Shown here piece by piece: positions 1 to 7,342 of a stretch of 64,000 nucleotides of DNA. The position numbers and the translations under genes are program-made. The notes beneath the pieces were generated by a model. The model did not search any database. It saw only the letters and a list, made by a program, of their open reading frames with translations, and had not been told where the DNA came from. How positions within the stretch are numbered: position 1 is the stretch's first letter; every line of letters begins with the position of its first letter. The stretch comes from Sandarakinorhabdus sp. AAP62. Its GTDB lineage: Bacteria > Pseudomonadota > Alphaproteobacteria > Sphingomonadales > Sphingomonadaceae. Location: contig NZ_ANFY01000010.1 in the NCBI RefSeq assembly GCF_000331225.1, positions 96,958 to 160,957 on the forward strand. Reading direction: 5' to 3'.

Positions 1-414
1 ACCACGCCGTTCCATCACATGACGCGCGCGCAGTGGGAAAGCCTGTGCGACGGCTGCGGCAAATGCTGCGTCCACAAGCTGGAAGACGAAGACACCGGCG
101 AGGTGTTTCCCACCAATGTCTGCTGCCGCCTGCTCGATACGCGCACGGCGCAGTGCAGCGATTATCGCAACCGCAAGGCGCTGGTGCCGGAATGCGTGCG
201 GCTGACGCCGGGCAGGCTCGATGATCTCGACTGGCTGCCGGAAAGCTGTTCCTATCTGCGCGTCCACCGCGGCCAGGGCCTGGCGCCCTGGCATCACCTG
301 ATCACCGGTGATCGCGAATCGATCCACCGCGCCGGCCAATCGGTCGCCGGCCGGGTGATCAGCGAGGATCATATCGGTGATCTGGAAGACTTCATCATCG
401 ACAAGCCGCTGTAG
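1..414 (+). CDS. UPF0260 / YcgN-family cysteine-cluster protein (5' partial)
   Basis: Resembles the YcgN/UPF0260 family, small cytoplasmic proteins with a zinc- or iron-type Cys cluster and no firmly established function. The family core is visible: CDGCGKCC right after MTRAQWESL, then a second Cys-rich stretch (NVCCRLLD ... CSDY) and a conserved tail around DRESIHRAG and EDHIGDLEDFI. The first in-frame ATG is at 19, but the frame is open to base 1, and I expect family members to have some residues before MTRAQWE, so the true start probably lies before the window. It is followed after 9 bases by a metallopeptidase gene on the same strand, so the two may be cotranscribed. Family call is confident; function is unknown. 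Confidence 0.85.
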   Translation, partial: TTPFHHMTRAQWESLCDGCGKCCVHKLEDEDTGEVFPTNVCCRLLDTRTAQCSDYRNRKALVPECVRLTPGRLDDLDWLPESCSYLRVHRGQGLAPWHHLITGDRESIHRAGQSVAGRVISEDHIGDLEDFIIDKPL

Positions 415-423
415 GCCCGGCCC

Positions 424-1173
424 ATGCTACCCCGGATGCTCCGCTTCCGACGCTCCGAACTGCCCGAAACCCTGAATGTCGCTGGTCGTACGGTGGCCGT
501 GGTGACGACCCGCCGGCCAACCGCGCGTGGGGTGCGGTTGCGCGCCAGCGCCATCAGTGGCCGCATCGAGGTCAGCCTGCCGGCCCGCGGCGGCGAGGCG
601 GCGGCGGCGGCTTTGCTGCAGTCCCACCACGACTGGATCGCAGCCCAGGTGGCGAAATGGCCGGCGCCAACACCCTTTGCGCCAGGCGGCGTCATCCCCT
701 TCAACGGCACGCCGGTGCTGATCGACTGGCAGCCGGATCATCCGCGCTCACCGGCCCTGTTTGGCACCAGCTTGCGGGTGGGCGGGCCGCTGCCGCTCCT
801 GAATGGCCGGATTGAACGTTGGCTGAAGGCGCAGGCGCTGGCCGATCTGGAGCCCGTGACCCGTCGCCTGGCCGATCAACTGGGCCGGCCGTTGTCGCGG
901 GTGTCGGTGGGCGATACCAGCAGCCGCTGGGGCAGCTGCGCCGGGGCGCGATCAGGGGAGGGCGCACGCATCGCTTATAGCTGGCGGCTGATCCTCGCTC
1001 CCGATTGGGTGCGTTTTGCCATCGCCGCGCACGAGGCGGCACATCTGGTGCACCAGGATCACAGCCCGGCTTTCCACGCGCTCAACCGCCAGCTCGATCC
1101 CCGGGCCGGCGAGGCGCGGCGCTGGCTGGCGCGCCATGGCGCCGCCCTGCACTGGGTAGGGCGCGAAATCTAG
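424..1173 (+). CDS. YgjP-like (DUF45/M48-type) zinc metallopeptidase
   Basis: A 249-residue protein of the YgjP/DUF45 family, cytoplasmic proteins related to SprT and M48 metallopeptidases; substrates are unknown. The zinc motif HEAAH sits at residues 203-207, followed by a downstream His in HQDHSPAFH that is typical of the third ligand region. The family signature around RWGSC (TSSRWGSCAGARS) is about 50 residues upstream of it. No signal peptide or membrane segment is seen. Its end overlaps the stop of a convergent alpha/beta hydrolase gene by 4 bases. The start ATG at 424 is the first after the YcgN-like stop. Confidence 0.85.
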   Translation: MLPRMLRFRRSELPETLNVAGRTVAVVTTRRPTARGVRLRASAISGRIEVSLPARGGEAAAAALLQSHHDWIAAQVAKWPAPTPFAPGGVIPFNGTPVLIDWQPDHPRSPALFGTSLRVGGPLPLLNGRIERWLKAQALADLEPVTRRLADQLGRPLSRVSVGDTSSRWGSCAGARSGEGARIAYSWRLILAPDWVRFAIAAHEAAHLVHQDHSPAFHALNRQLDPRAGEARRWLARHGAALHWVGREI

Positions 1174-1916
1174 AGTGGATGGCCCAGCCAGGCGGCGATG
1201 GCGGTGCCGAAATCGGGCTTGGTGACGGCGCTCATGTGGTTGCCGGCGATTTCCACCAGCGCGGCGTTGGGCAGTTCCAGTGCCAGCGCCGGCGCCGAGC
1301 CATTGTCAGAATCGTTGCGGCCGCACAGCACCAATATACGGGTTTCAAAACCGCGGAGCACGTCGATCGGGGTAGATGTCTGGCTGCCGATCAGCAAGCT
1401 TACCGCGAGTCTGTCGATATTGTTCTGCCGGATGAAAGCGGCGGCATGGGCCTCTGGGCTGCCGGCTGGCCAGCCATCGGGCTGCGCAAGGATCGCCTGA
1501 AAATGGGCCGCTCGCGCCGCGCCGCCGGTCAGTCCCTCCAGGCCCATGCCTGCCAGAATGGCGCGGCCCGGCTTCAGGCCGCGCGCCAGCAGCCGCGCCA
1601 GCGTGCGGGCACCCATCGAATAGCCGGCAACATCGAAATCGCTCAGGCCCAGCTGGGCAATCAACGCCTCGATATCCATGGCCAGCACATCGGGCGGATA
1701 GGCCGCCGGATCGTGCGGAGCGGCGCTTTGGCCGTGGGCGCGGAAATCCGGCATGATCACCCGGTAACCCGCACTGGCAATCTCGGCCGCCGCGCCATAG
1801 CGCCGCCAGTTCATCTCGCCTGATGAAAACAGCCCGTGCAGCAGCAGGATCGGCCGGCCTTCACCCAGTTCGACAACCGCAAGCTCGGCCCCGTCAAACC
1901 CGGAAAAGCGCGCCAT
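1170..1916 (-). CDS. Alpha/beta-fold hydrolase
   Basis: A 248-residue alpha/beta hydrolase, probably a soluble esterase-type enzyme of unknown substrate. Visible elements are the oxyanion region LLLHGLFSSG near residue 27, the nucleophile elbow GYSMG with Ser about residue 100, an acid in GRNDSDN near 200, and the catalytic His in GNHMS near 227. The ATG at 1916 overlaps the stop of the upstream DsbA-like gene in a TGATG junction, so I prefer it to the GTG one codon earlier. It is the last gene of the lptB-rpoN-M48-dsbA run, but nothing in the sequence shows that its substrate is linked to envelope biogenesis. Confidence 0.82.
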   Translation of the reverse strand: MARFSGFDGAELAVVELGEGRPILLLHGLFSSGEMNWRRYGAAAEIASAGYRVIMPDFRAHGQSAAPHDPAAYPPDVLAMDIEALIAQLGLSDFDVAGYSMGARTLARLLARGLKPGRAILAGMGLEGLTGGAARAAHFQAILAQPDGWPAGSPEAHAAAFIRQNNIDRLAVSLLIGSQTSTPIDVLRGFETRILVLCGRNDSDNGSAPALALELPNAALVEIAGNHMSAVTKPDFGTAIAAWLGHPL

Positions 1917-2680
1917 CACCGGCCCTTCTCGGCGCGGGCGGCGGCCACCGCTTCCTTCAACCGCTCATAGCCCACCGCGCCTGACATGATGCGATCGCCA
2001 ACCACATAGCTGGGCGTTCCGGTCAGCCCGAGATCGCGACCCAGCACCAGGTTGCGATCCAGCTCGGCCTTCAGCGCGGCATTCTTCAGATCGGCAGTCA
2101 CCTTGTCTTCCGACAGGCCAACACCCTTCACAATGCCCATGGTGCGCACCAGGCTCACCCGGCCGGGACTGTCGAACATGGCGTCGTGGAACTTGCGATA
2201 CTGGCCTTGCGTCGCCGCCGACAGGCTGGCCATCGCCGCCTCGGTGCTGGCCGGCGACAGCACCGGGAAATCGCGATAGATCACCTGCAGCTTCGGGTCC
2301 TCGCGCAGCAGGCGCGCCACATCGGCATGGCCCTGCCGGCAATAGGGGCAGGCATAATCAAAGAACACCACCAGCTTCACATCACCCTGGGGGTTGCCGG
2401 AAACCGTACCGGGGAACGGCGTTTCCAGGGCGGTGCGGTTGGCGGCCAGCGCCTTGCGGCCCTCGGCCTGCTCCAGCCGCGCGACGGCCTCGGGAATGAT
2501 CTCCGGATGGCTCAGGATATACTCACGCACAATGGCTTCGATCTCGGCACGGTCGGCGCGCTGCGGCTTGGCAGCCTGACCGCCAGCAGCCATGGCCGTG
2601 CCCGCACCCAGGCCCGCACCCATCAGGCCGATGGCGAGGGCCGCAGCCATGCTGAGCTGCCGATTCCAGAATCCCGCCAT
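1916..2680 (-). CDS. DsbA-family periplasmic thiol:disulfide oxidoreductase
   Basis: A 254-residue exported thioredoxin-fold protein of the DsbA/Com1 group. It has an N-terminal hydrophobic signal, an acidic helical region ending in REYILSHPEIIPEA (the Com1-type N-terminal extension), the redox motif CPYC at residues 111-114 after VVFFDYA, and the cis-proline loop GTPSYVVGD near the C terminus. It should oxidise or isomerise disulfides in the periplasm. Two ATGs in a row overlap the M48 stop; the second, at 2680, has an AAGAGG element at good spacing. It lies immediately after a BepA-like protease, which suggests a shared role in outer-membrane protein folding. That role is inference. Confidence 0.88.
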   Translation of the reverse strand: MAGFWNRQLSMAAALAIGLMGAGLGAGTAMAAGGQAAKPQRADRAEIEAIVREYILSHPEIIPEAVARLEQAEGRKALAANRTALETPFPGTVSGNPQGDVKLVVFFDYACPYCRQGHADVARLLREDPKLQVIYRDFPVLSPASTEAAMASLSAATQGQYRKFHDAMFDSPGRVSLVRTMGIVKGVGLSEDKVTADLKNAALKAELDRNLVLGRDLGLTGTPSYVVGDRIMSGAVGYERLKEAVAAARAEKGR

Positions 2681-2682
2681 CA

Positions 2683-4029
2683 TCACCTCTTCTTGCGCTT
2701 CTGCTGTTCCAGCGCATCGCCGGCCACCAGCATGATATCGTCTGCCCGGATAAAGTCGGGCGTCCCTGTCGGCAAGCCTGCCCGTGCCAGTCGGGCATTC
2801 ATCATCGCGCCCATGGCATTGCCTTCCAGGCTGAAGCGCTCGGCGGCCGCCAGTGCGGCGCGTGGCTTGTCGCCGCGCCGATCATAGATCACGCCCAATT
2901 GGTACCAGGTGAAGGGGTTCTCCCGGTCCAAGCTCACGGCCTTGCGCAACAGCGGCTCCGCCTCGGCTTGCAGCTTGGGGTCTTCACTGGTCACCAGCGC
3001 ATGGCCGAGTAGGGTGATGATCATCGGTTCGAACGGCGCGCGATCCACCGCGCGGCGCAGCAGCGGCAGGCTTTCCTCCACCTTGCCCGATTCCAGCAAG
3101 ATCTGGCCTTCCAGTTCGAGGAAATAGGGGTCGTTGGGGTTGAGCGCGACCAGTTTCGCCGCTTCCATCATGGCCTGATCGGGATGGCCAGAACGATGCC
3201 AGGCATAGGCGCGGGCATAGAGCGCGGCGGCCGTGTTGGTGCCTTCGGGATATTGCTGCATCACCCGCGGCGGTTCTTCAACAAAGCCGACCAGCTTGCC
3301 CTTGATGCGTTCGAACTTGGCCTGCAGCGCCTTGTCGGGCGGAGTGTTCCAGGCCGGGTCCTTCTCGTAAACCGCAATCAGATTGGCAACGCGCGTGGAC
3401 GACAGCGGGTGGGTGCGCGCATATTCATTGTCCTGCGGGATGGCGAGGCGGAATTCCTGTCCCTGCAACTTGCGGAAAAATTCGATGCTGCCACGCCCCG
3501 AAATCCCGGCCTTCGACAGGAACACCGCGCCTGCCTGATCGGTGCGGCTTTCCTGATCGCGGGTAAAGGCAAGGAACTTGCCCTGCGCCGCCGCCGTGCC
3601 GAGGCCCAGGATCGCCATGCCAGCCTCTCCCGCCCCGGCCGCGACCGCCAGCGCCGCCCCCACCAGGCTGAGCAGCGAGATGCGGCTGGCCGGACCGGCA
3701 CCTTCGCCAAACCGCACATTGTGGCCAGCCGCGATGTGGCCCAGTTCGTGCGCGATCACGCCCTGCAGCTCGTTCACATTGTCAGCCGCTGTGATCAGGC
3801 CGGAATGGATGAACACGTTCTGCCCGCCGGTCACAAAGGCGTTGATGCTCGGATCACCTACCAGCACGAACTGCACGCTGCGCGGATCAAGCCCTGCCGC
3901 ATCGACCAGCGGCCGTGAAATCTCGCGGAAAAAAGCCTCCGTCTCGGCATCACGCAGGATGGACTGCGCCCATGCCGGGCCAGGAAGCAGCGCCAGGGCC
4001 AGCGCCAGCAAGGAAACAAGGATGCGCAT
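2683..4029 (-). CDS. bepA: Periplasmic M48 metalloprotease with TPR repeats, BepA/YfgC-like
   Basis: A 448-residue exported protease like BepA, which degrades or assists outer-membrane beta-barrel proteins in E. coli. It begins with a signal peptide ending around PAWAQS. The M48 zinc motif HELGH is at residues 94-98, and a downstream QESRTDQAG supplies the expected Glu ligand. The C-terminal third carries TPR-like helices (PDQAMMEAAKLVALNPNDPYFLELEG and following). An open frame extends 35 codons upstream, but ATG 4029 follows a GGGAAG ribosome site and begins the signal peptide. It overlaps the DsbA-like gene. In E. coli BepA and DsbA both act on LptD; the nearby lptB makes the same role plausible here. 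Confidence 0.88.
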   Translation of the reverse strand: MRILVSLLALALALLPGPAWAQSILRDAETEAFFREISRPLVDAAGLDPRSVQFVLVGDPSINAFVTGGQNVFIHSGLITAADNVNELQGVIAHELGHIAAGHNVRFGEGAGPASRISLLSLVGAALAVAAGAGEAGMAILGLGTAAAQGKFLAFTRDQESRTDQAGAVFLSKAGISGRGSIEFFRKLQGQEFRLAIPQDNEYARTHPLSSTRVANLIAVYEKDPAWNTPPDKALQAKFERIKGKLVGFVEEPPRVMQQYPEGTNTAAALYARAYAWHRSGHPDQAMMEAAKLVALNPNDPYFLELEGQILLESGKVEESLPLLRRAVDRAPFEPMIITLLGHALVTSEDPKLQAEAEPLLRKAVSLDRENPFTWYQLGVIYDRRGDKPRAALAAAERFSLEGNAMGAMMNARLARAGLPTGTPDFIRADDIMLVAGDALEQQKRKKR

Positions 4030-4130
4030 GCGTCTTCCCTTGCCTAGCATAGTTGAACTTGCGGTGAAGGGGTGCGGCCACAACAAACGGGTGCAGGGAT
4101 GAGCCCCTGCCCGCCGGAGGCCCGCCTTTT

Positions 4131-5633
4131 TCAAGCCGCGCGCAGCGCCCGCGCCCGCCGGCGTTGCACGGATGATCCCAGCCCCAACGCCTCACGATAT
4201 TTGGCCACGGTGCGACGGGCAATGTCGAAGCCCTCGCCGATCAGCAGCTCGACCAGCTTGTCATCCGACAGCACGTCGTCGCCTTCCGCTGCAATCAGCC
4301 GGGCGATGCGGTCCTTCACGGCCAGCGCCGACGCCGCCTCGCCGTCGCCGGAGCCGACGCCGGACGTGAAGAAGAATTTCAGTTCGAACTGGCCGCGTTC
4401 GCACAGCAGATATTTGTTGCTGGTCACCCGGCTCACGGTGGATTCGTGCATTTCGATGAATTCGGCTACCTGGCGCAGGGTGAGCGGCTTCAGGTGGCTG
4501 ACGCCGTTTTCGAAAAAGCCCTGTTGCAGGCGCACGATCTCGGTGGCGACGCGGATGATGGTGCGGGCGCGTTGATCGAGCGCCTTCAGCAGCCAGTTGG
4601 CGCTGGCCACGCATTCGTTGAGAAAGCCGTTGGTTGCCTTGTCTGCGCCGGCGGCGAGTTCGGCGTGATAGTCGCGATCGATGATCAGGCGCGGCAGCGT
4701 GGCCTGATTGAGGCTGATCTGCCAGCTGCCATCGGCTCCGCGCGTCACGAACACATCGGGCACCACCGGCGTCGCCTGTTCGCCGCCATAGCGCAGGCCG
4801 GGCTTGGGGTCATAGCGTTTCAGCTCGTGGATCATGTCCACGATATCCTCGCGCTCCAGCTTGCACAGGCGGGTGAGGCCATGAAGATCGCCGCGCGCCA
4901 CCATGTCGAGATTGTTCAGCAATTTCTCCATGGCCGGGTCGCAGCGATCGGCGGCGCGGGCCTGGGCGATCAGGCATTCCGACAGGCTGCGCGCTGCCAC
5001 GCCAACCGGATCGAACATCTGCACGCGGCCCAGCACCGATTCCACCTGCGCCGGTGGCACATCGAGCCGGTCGGCAATTTCGTCCACCGGTTCGGCCAGA
5101 TAGCCGCATTCATCCAGCCCATCGATGATGAAGCGGGCGATGGCGAGATCAATGCCATCGAAGGCAGCGCTGGCCTGGGCTTCCAGTACCTCGGACAGGC
5201 TGGCCTCGCCGCCGGCCATGCGCTCGAAATCCGGGCCGTCGTCCGCGCCGCCGGCTTGCACGACGCGTTCGCCCCAATCAGCGGGCTGATCGGAACCGCA
5301 GTCATGGTGAAAACGCTCACCCGTGTAATCCGCTTCCAGCGGGCTGTCGCCGCCCCCGATGCCATCGCGCAGCAAGGTTTCCAGCCCGGCGCTGCTGGCA
5401 TCGTCAAAGGCGGGCAGGGCATCGGGCGGCGCGTCCACCCCGCTTGGCCCGGCCGGTTCCTGCGGTTCGGCGGCGTCGCCACTGGCCAGCAGCGGATTGC
5501 GTTCCAGTTCCTCGGCGATCCAGCCTTCCAGTTCGACATTGGTCAGCGTCAGCAGCTTGATCGCCAGCTGAAGCTGCGGCGTCATCACCAGCTGCTGGGA
5601 TTGCCTCAGTTCAAGGCGCGGCCCCAAACCCAT
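4131..5633 (-). CDS. rpoN: RNA polymerase sigma-54 factor
   Basis: Full-length sigma-54 of 500 residues. The Gln/Leu-rich activator-response region I is at the N terminus (LELRQSQQLVMTPQLQLAIKLL), followed by an acidic, low-complexity linker (residues about 50-130), the core-binding domain, and the DNA-binding domain ending with the RpoN box ARRTVAKYRE at about residues 472-481. It directs transcription from -24/-12 promoters with activator ATPases. It follows lptB by 18 bases on the same strand, an order common in proteobacteria. A gap of about 100 bases separates it from the M48 gene, so the downstream genes could have their own promoter. Confidence 0.96.
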   Translation of the reverse strand: MGLGPRLELRQSQQLVMTPQLQLAIKLLTLTNVELEGWIAEELERNPLLASGDAAEPQEPAGPSGVDAPPDALPAFDDASSAGLETLLRDGIGGGDSPLEADYTGERFHHDCGSDQPADWGERVVQAGGADDGPDFERMAGGEASLSEVLEAQASAAFDGIDLAIARFIIDGLDECGYLAEPVDEIADRLDVPPAQVESVLGRVQMFDPVGVAARSLSECLIAQARAADRCDPAMEKLLNNLDMVARGDLHGLTRLCKLEREDIVDMIHELKRYDPKPGLRYGGEQATPVVPDVFVTRGADGSWQISLNQATLPRLIIDRDYHAELAAGADKATNGFLNECVASANWLLKALDQRARTIIRVATEIVRLQQGFFENGVSHLKPLTLRQVAEFIEMHESTVSRVTSNKYLLCERGQFELKFFFTSGVGSGDGEAASALAVKDRIARLIAAEGDDVLSDDKLVELLIGEGFDIARRTVAKYREALGLGSSVQRRRARALRAA

Positions 5634-5651
5634 GTCAGGCGCTCATCAGCC

Positions 5652-6425
5652 TCACAGGCTGAAATCCTCGCCCAGATAGACGCGGCGCACGGTTTCATCG
5701 GCCACCAGCGCTTCCGGCGTGCCTTCGAACAGCACGCGACCATCATAGATGATGCAGGCGCGGTTCACGATTTCCAGTGTTTCGCGCACGTTGTGATCGG
5801 TGATCAGCACGCCGATATCGCGGGCGCGCAACTGCACCACCAAGGCGCGAATATCGGCGATGGAGATGGGATCGATGCCGGCAAACGGCTCATCGAGCAG
5901 CATGATCGACGGGTTGGCGGCCAGCGCGCGGGCGATTTCGACCCGCCGCCGCTCCCCGCCCGAAAGCGCCATGGCCGGGGCGGCGCGCAGGCGGGTGATG
6001 TTGAATTCGCCCAGCAATTCCTCCAGCCGTGCTGAACGGGCGGCGCTGTTGGGCTCGGCCACTTCCAGCACGGCCATGATGTTCTGTTCCACGGTCATGC
6101 CGCGGAAGATGCTGGTTTCCTGCGGCAGATAGCCCAGGCCCAGCGCTGCCCGGCGATACATGGGCAGGCCGGTGATATCGTGGCCGTCGAGCAGGATGCG
6201 GCCCGAATCCGGCATGGCCAGGCCCATGATTGAATAGAAACAGGTGGTCTTGCCGGCGCCATTGGGGCCCAGCAGGCCAACAACCTCGCCGCGCCGCACC
6301 GAAAGCGAGACATCGCGCAACACGACCCGCTTGTCATATTTCTTGCCGATGCCATCGACCGACAGGCCGCGCAGCACGGGGCCGCCTGCCACTTCCTGCT
6401 GCTCCATCACTTCTGTATCGGCCAT
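5652..6425 (-). CDS. lptB: LPS export ABC transporter ATPase LptB
   Basis: The cytoplasmic ATPase of the LptB2FGC complex, which extracts lipopolysaccharide from the inner membrane. The 257-residue protein shows Walker A GPNGAGKTT, the signature LSGGERRRVEIARAL, Walker B IMLLDEPFAGIDP, and the LptB-typical ends VRRVYLGEDF. The frame extends upstream, but ATG 6425 is preceded by GGGAG at suitable spacing and gives the family-like N terminus. It is the first gene of its minus-strand run; lptA and lptC, often just upstream in other bacteria, are not here. Instead a TauE-type gene is divergent. Confidence 0.95.
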   Translation of the reverse strand: MADTEVMEQQEVAGGPVLRGLSVDGIGKKYDKRVVLRDVSLSVRRGEVVGLLGPNGAGKTTCFYSIMGLAMPDSGRILLDGHDITGLPMYRRAALGLGYLPQETSIFRGMTVEQNIMAVLEVAEPNSAARSARLEELLGEFNITRLRAAPAMALSGGERRRVEIARALAANPSIMLLDEPFAGIDPISIADIRALVVQLRARDIGVLITDHNVRETLEIVNRACIIYDGRVLFEGTPEALVADETVRRVYLGEDFSL

Positions 6426-6574
6426 AATCGAATCTGCTCCCGCCAATTGGCGCGAAATTTGCATGTCGGCGCGCAAACTATCGTGAAAGCAGCGTCGCGC
6501 CAAGACGGCTCTGCGGCGAAGCCCGTGATTTCTGTTGCCAATCCGGCGCTTTTCCGGGAACAGCCCCAGCCATC

Positions 6575-7342
6575 ATGGGCGCGACGATGCTCTTATCCGA
6601 TCCTGCCATGCTGGCTTTGCTGCTGGGCGCGGGCCTGTGGGCGGGCGCCCAGAATGCGCTGGCCGGGGGCGGCAGTTTCATCACCTTGCCGGCCCTGATT
6701 GCCGCCGGGCTGGATCCGAAACTGGCCAATATCACCTCCACCATGGCGCTGTTCCCTGGCCAGATCACCACCGGCATTGCTGGCCGCAAGCTGGTCGCCG
6801 GGGCCGAACGCCTGTCGTTCAAGGCGCTGGCCGCCATTGCGCTCACAGGCGGCGTGGCGGGTGCGCTGCTGCTCAATGCAACGCCCACCCGCGTCTTTGC
6901 CGCCATGGTGCCGTGGCTGGTGCTGCTCGCCACGGCCGTCTTTGCCTGGGGCAGTTTCGGCCCGAAGAAATCTGCCGACCGTCCGCCACCGCCGGCCTGG
7001 GTGACGGTGCTCACCCAATCCACGATCGGCATCTATAGCGGCTTCTTCGGCGGCGGCGCCGGCATCATGACGCTGGCCAGCCTCACTATCGCCGGCCTGC
7101 CGGTGCGCAACGCCGGCGGCACCAAGAATGTGCTGGTCTCCCTGTCCAACACCACGGCCGCCATCCTGTTCGCGCTGACCGGCAATGTCGCGTGGCTGCA
7201 TGCGCTGGTGGTGGGTGCTGGCGCGATGGCCGGCGGTTACGTGGGTGCCAAGGCGCTGGCAGTGGTGCCGGAAAAGGCCCTGAAAATCGCCGTGATCCTT
7301 ATCGGGCTTGGTCTCACAGTCGGGCTGTTCCTGCGCGCCTAG
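6575..7342 (+). CDS. TauE/SafE-family (TSUP) membrane permease
   Basis: A 255-residue polytopic membrane protein of the TSUP/TauE-SafE family, which move sulfite, sulfoacetate or other organic anions across the inner membrane. Hydrophobic segments run throughout. The two repeated family signatures are present: AGLWAGAQNALAGGGSFITLPAL near the N terminus and IGIYSGFFGGGAGIMTLASL in the middle. The substrate cannot be read from sequence. The gene is divergent from lptB across about 150 bases and ends overlapping the ftsK stop by 4 bases. Confidence 0.88.
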   Translation: MGATMLLSDPAMLALLLGAGLWAGAQNALAGGGSFITLPALIAAGLDPKLANITSTMALFPGQITTGIAGRKLVAGAERLSFKALAAIALTGGVAGALLLNATPTRVFAAMVPWLVLLATAVFAWGSFGPKKSADRPPPPAWVTVLTQSTIGIYSGFFGGGAGIMTLASLTIAGLPVRNAGGTKNVLVSLSNTTAAILFALTGNVAWLHALVVGAGAMAGGYVGAKALAVVPEKALKIAVILIGLGLTVGLFLRA

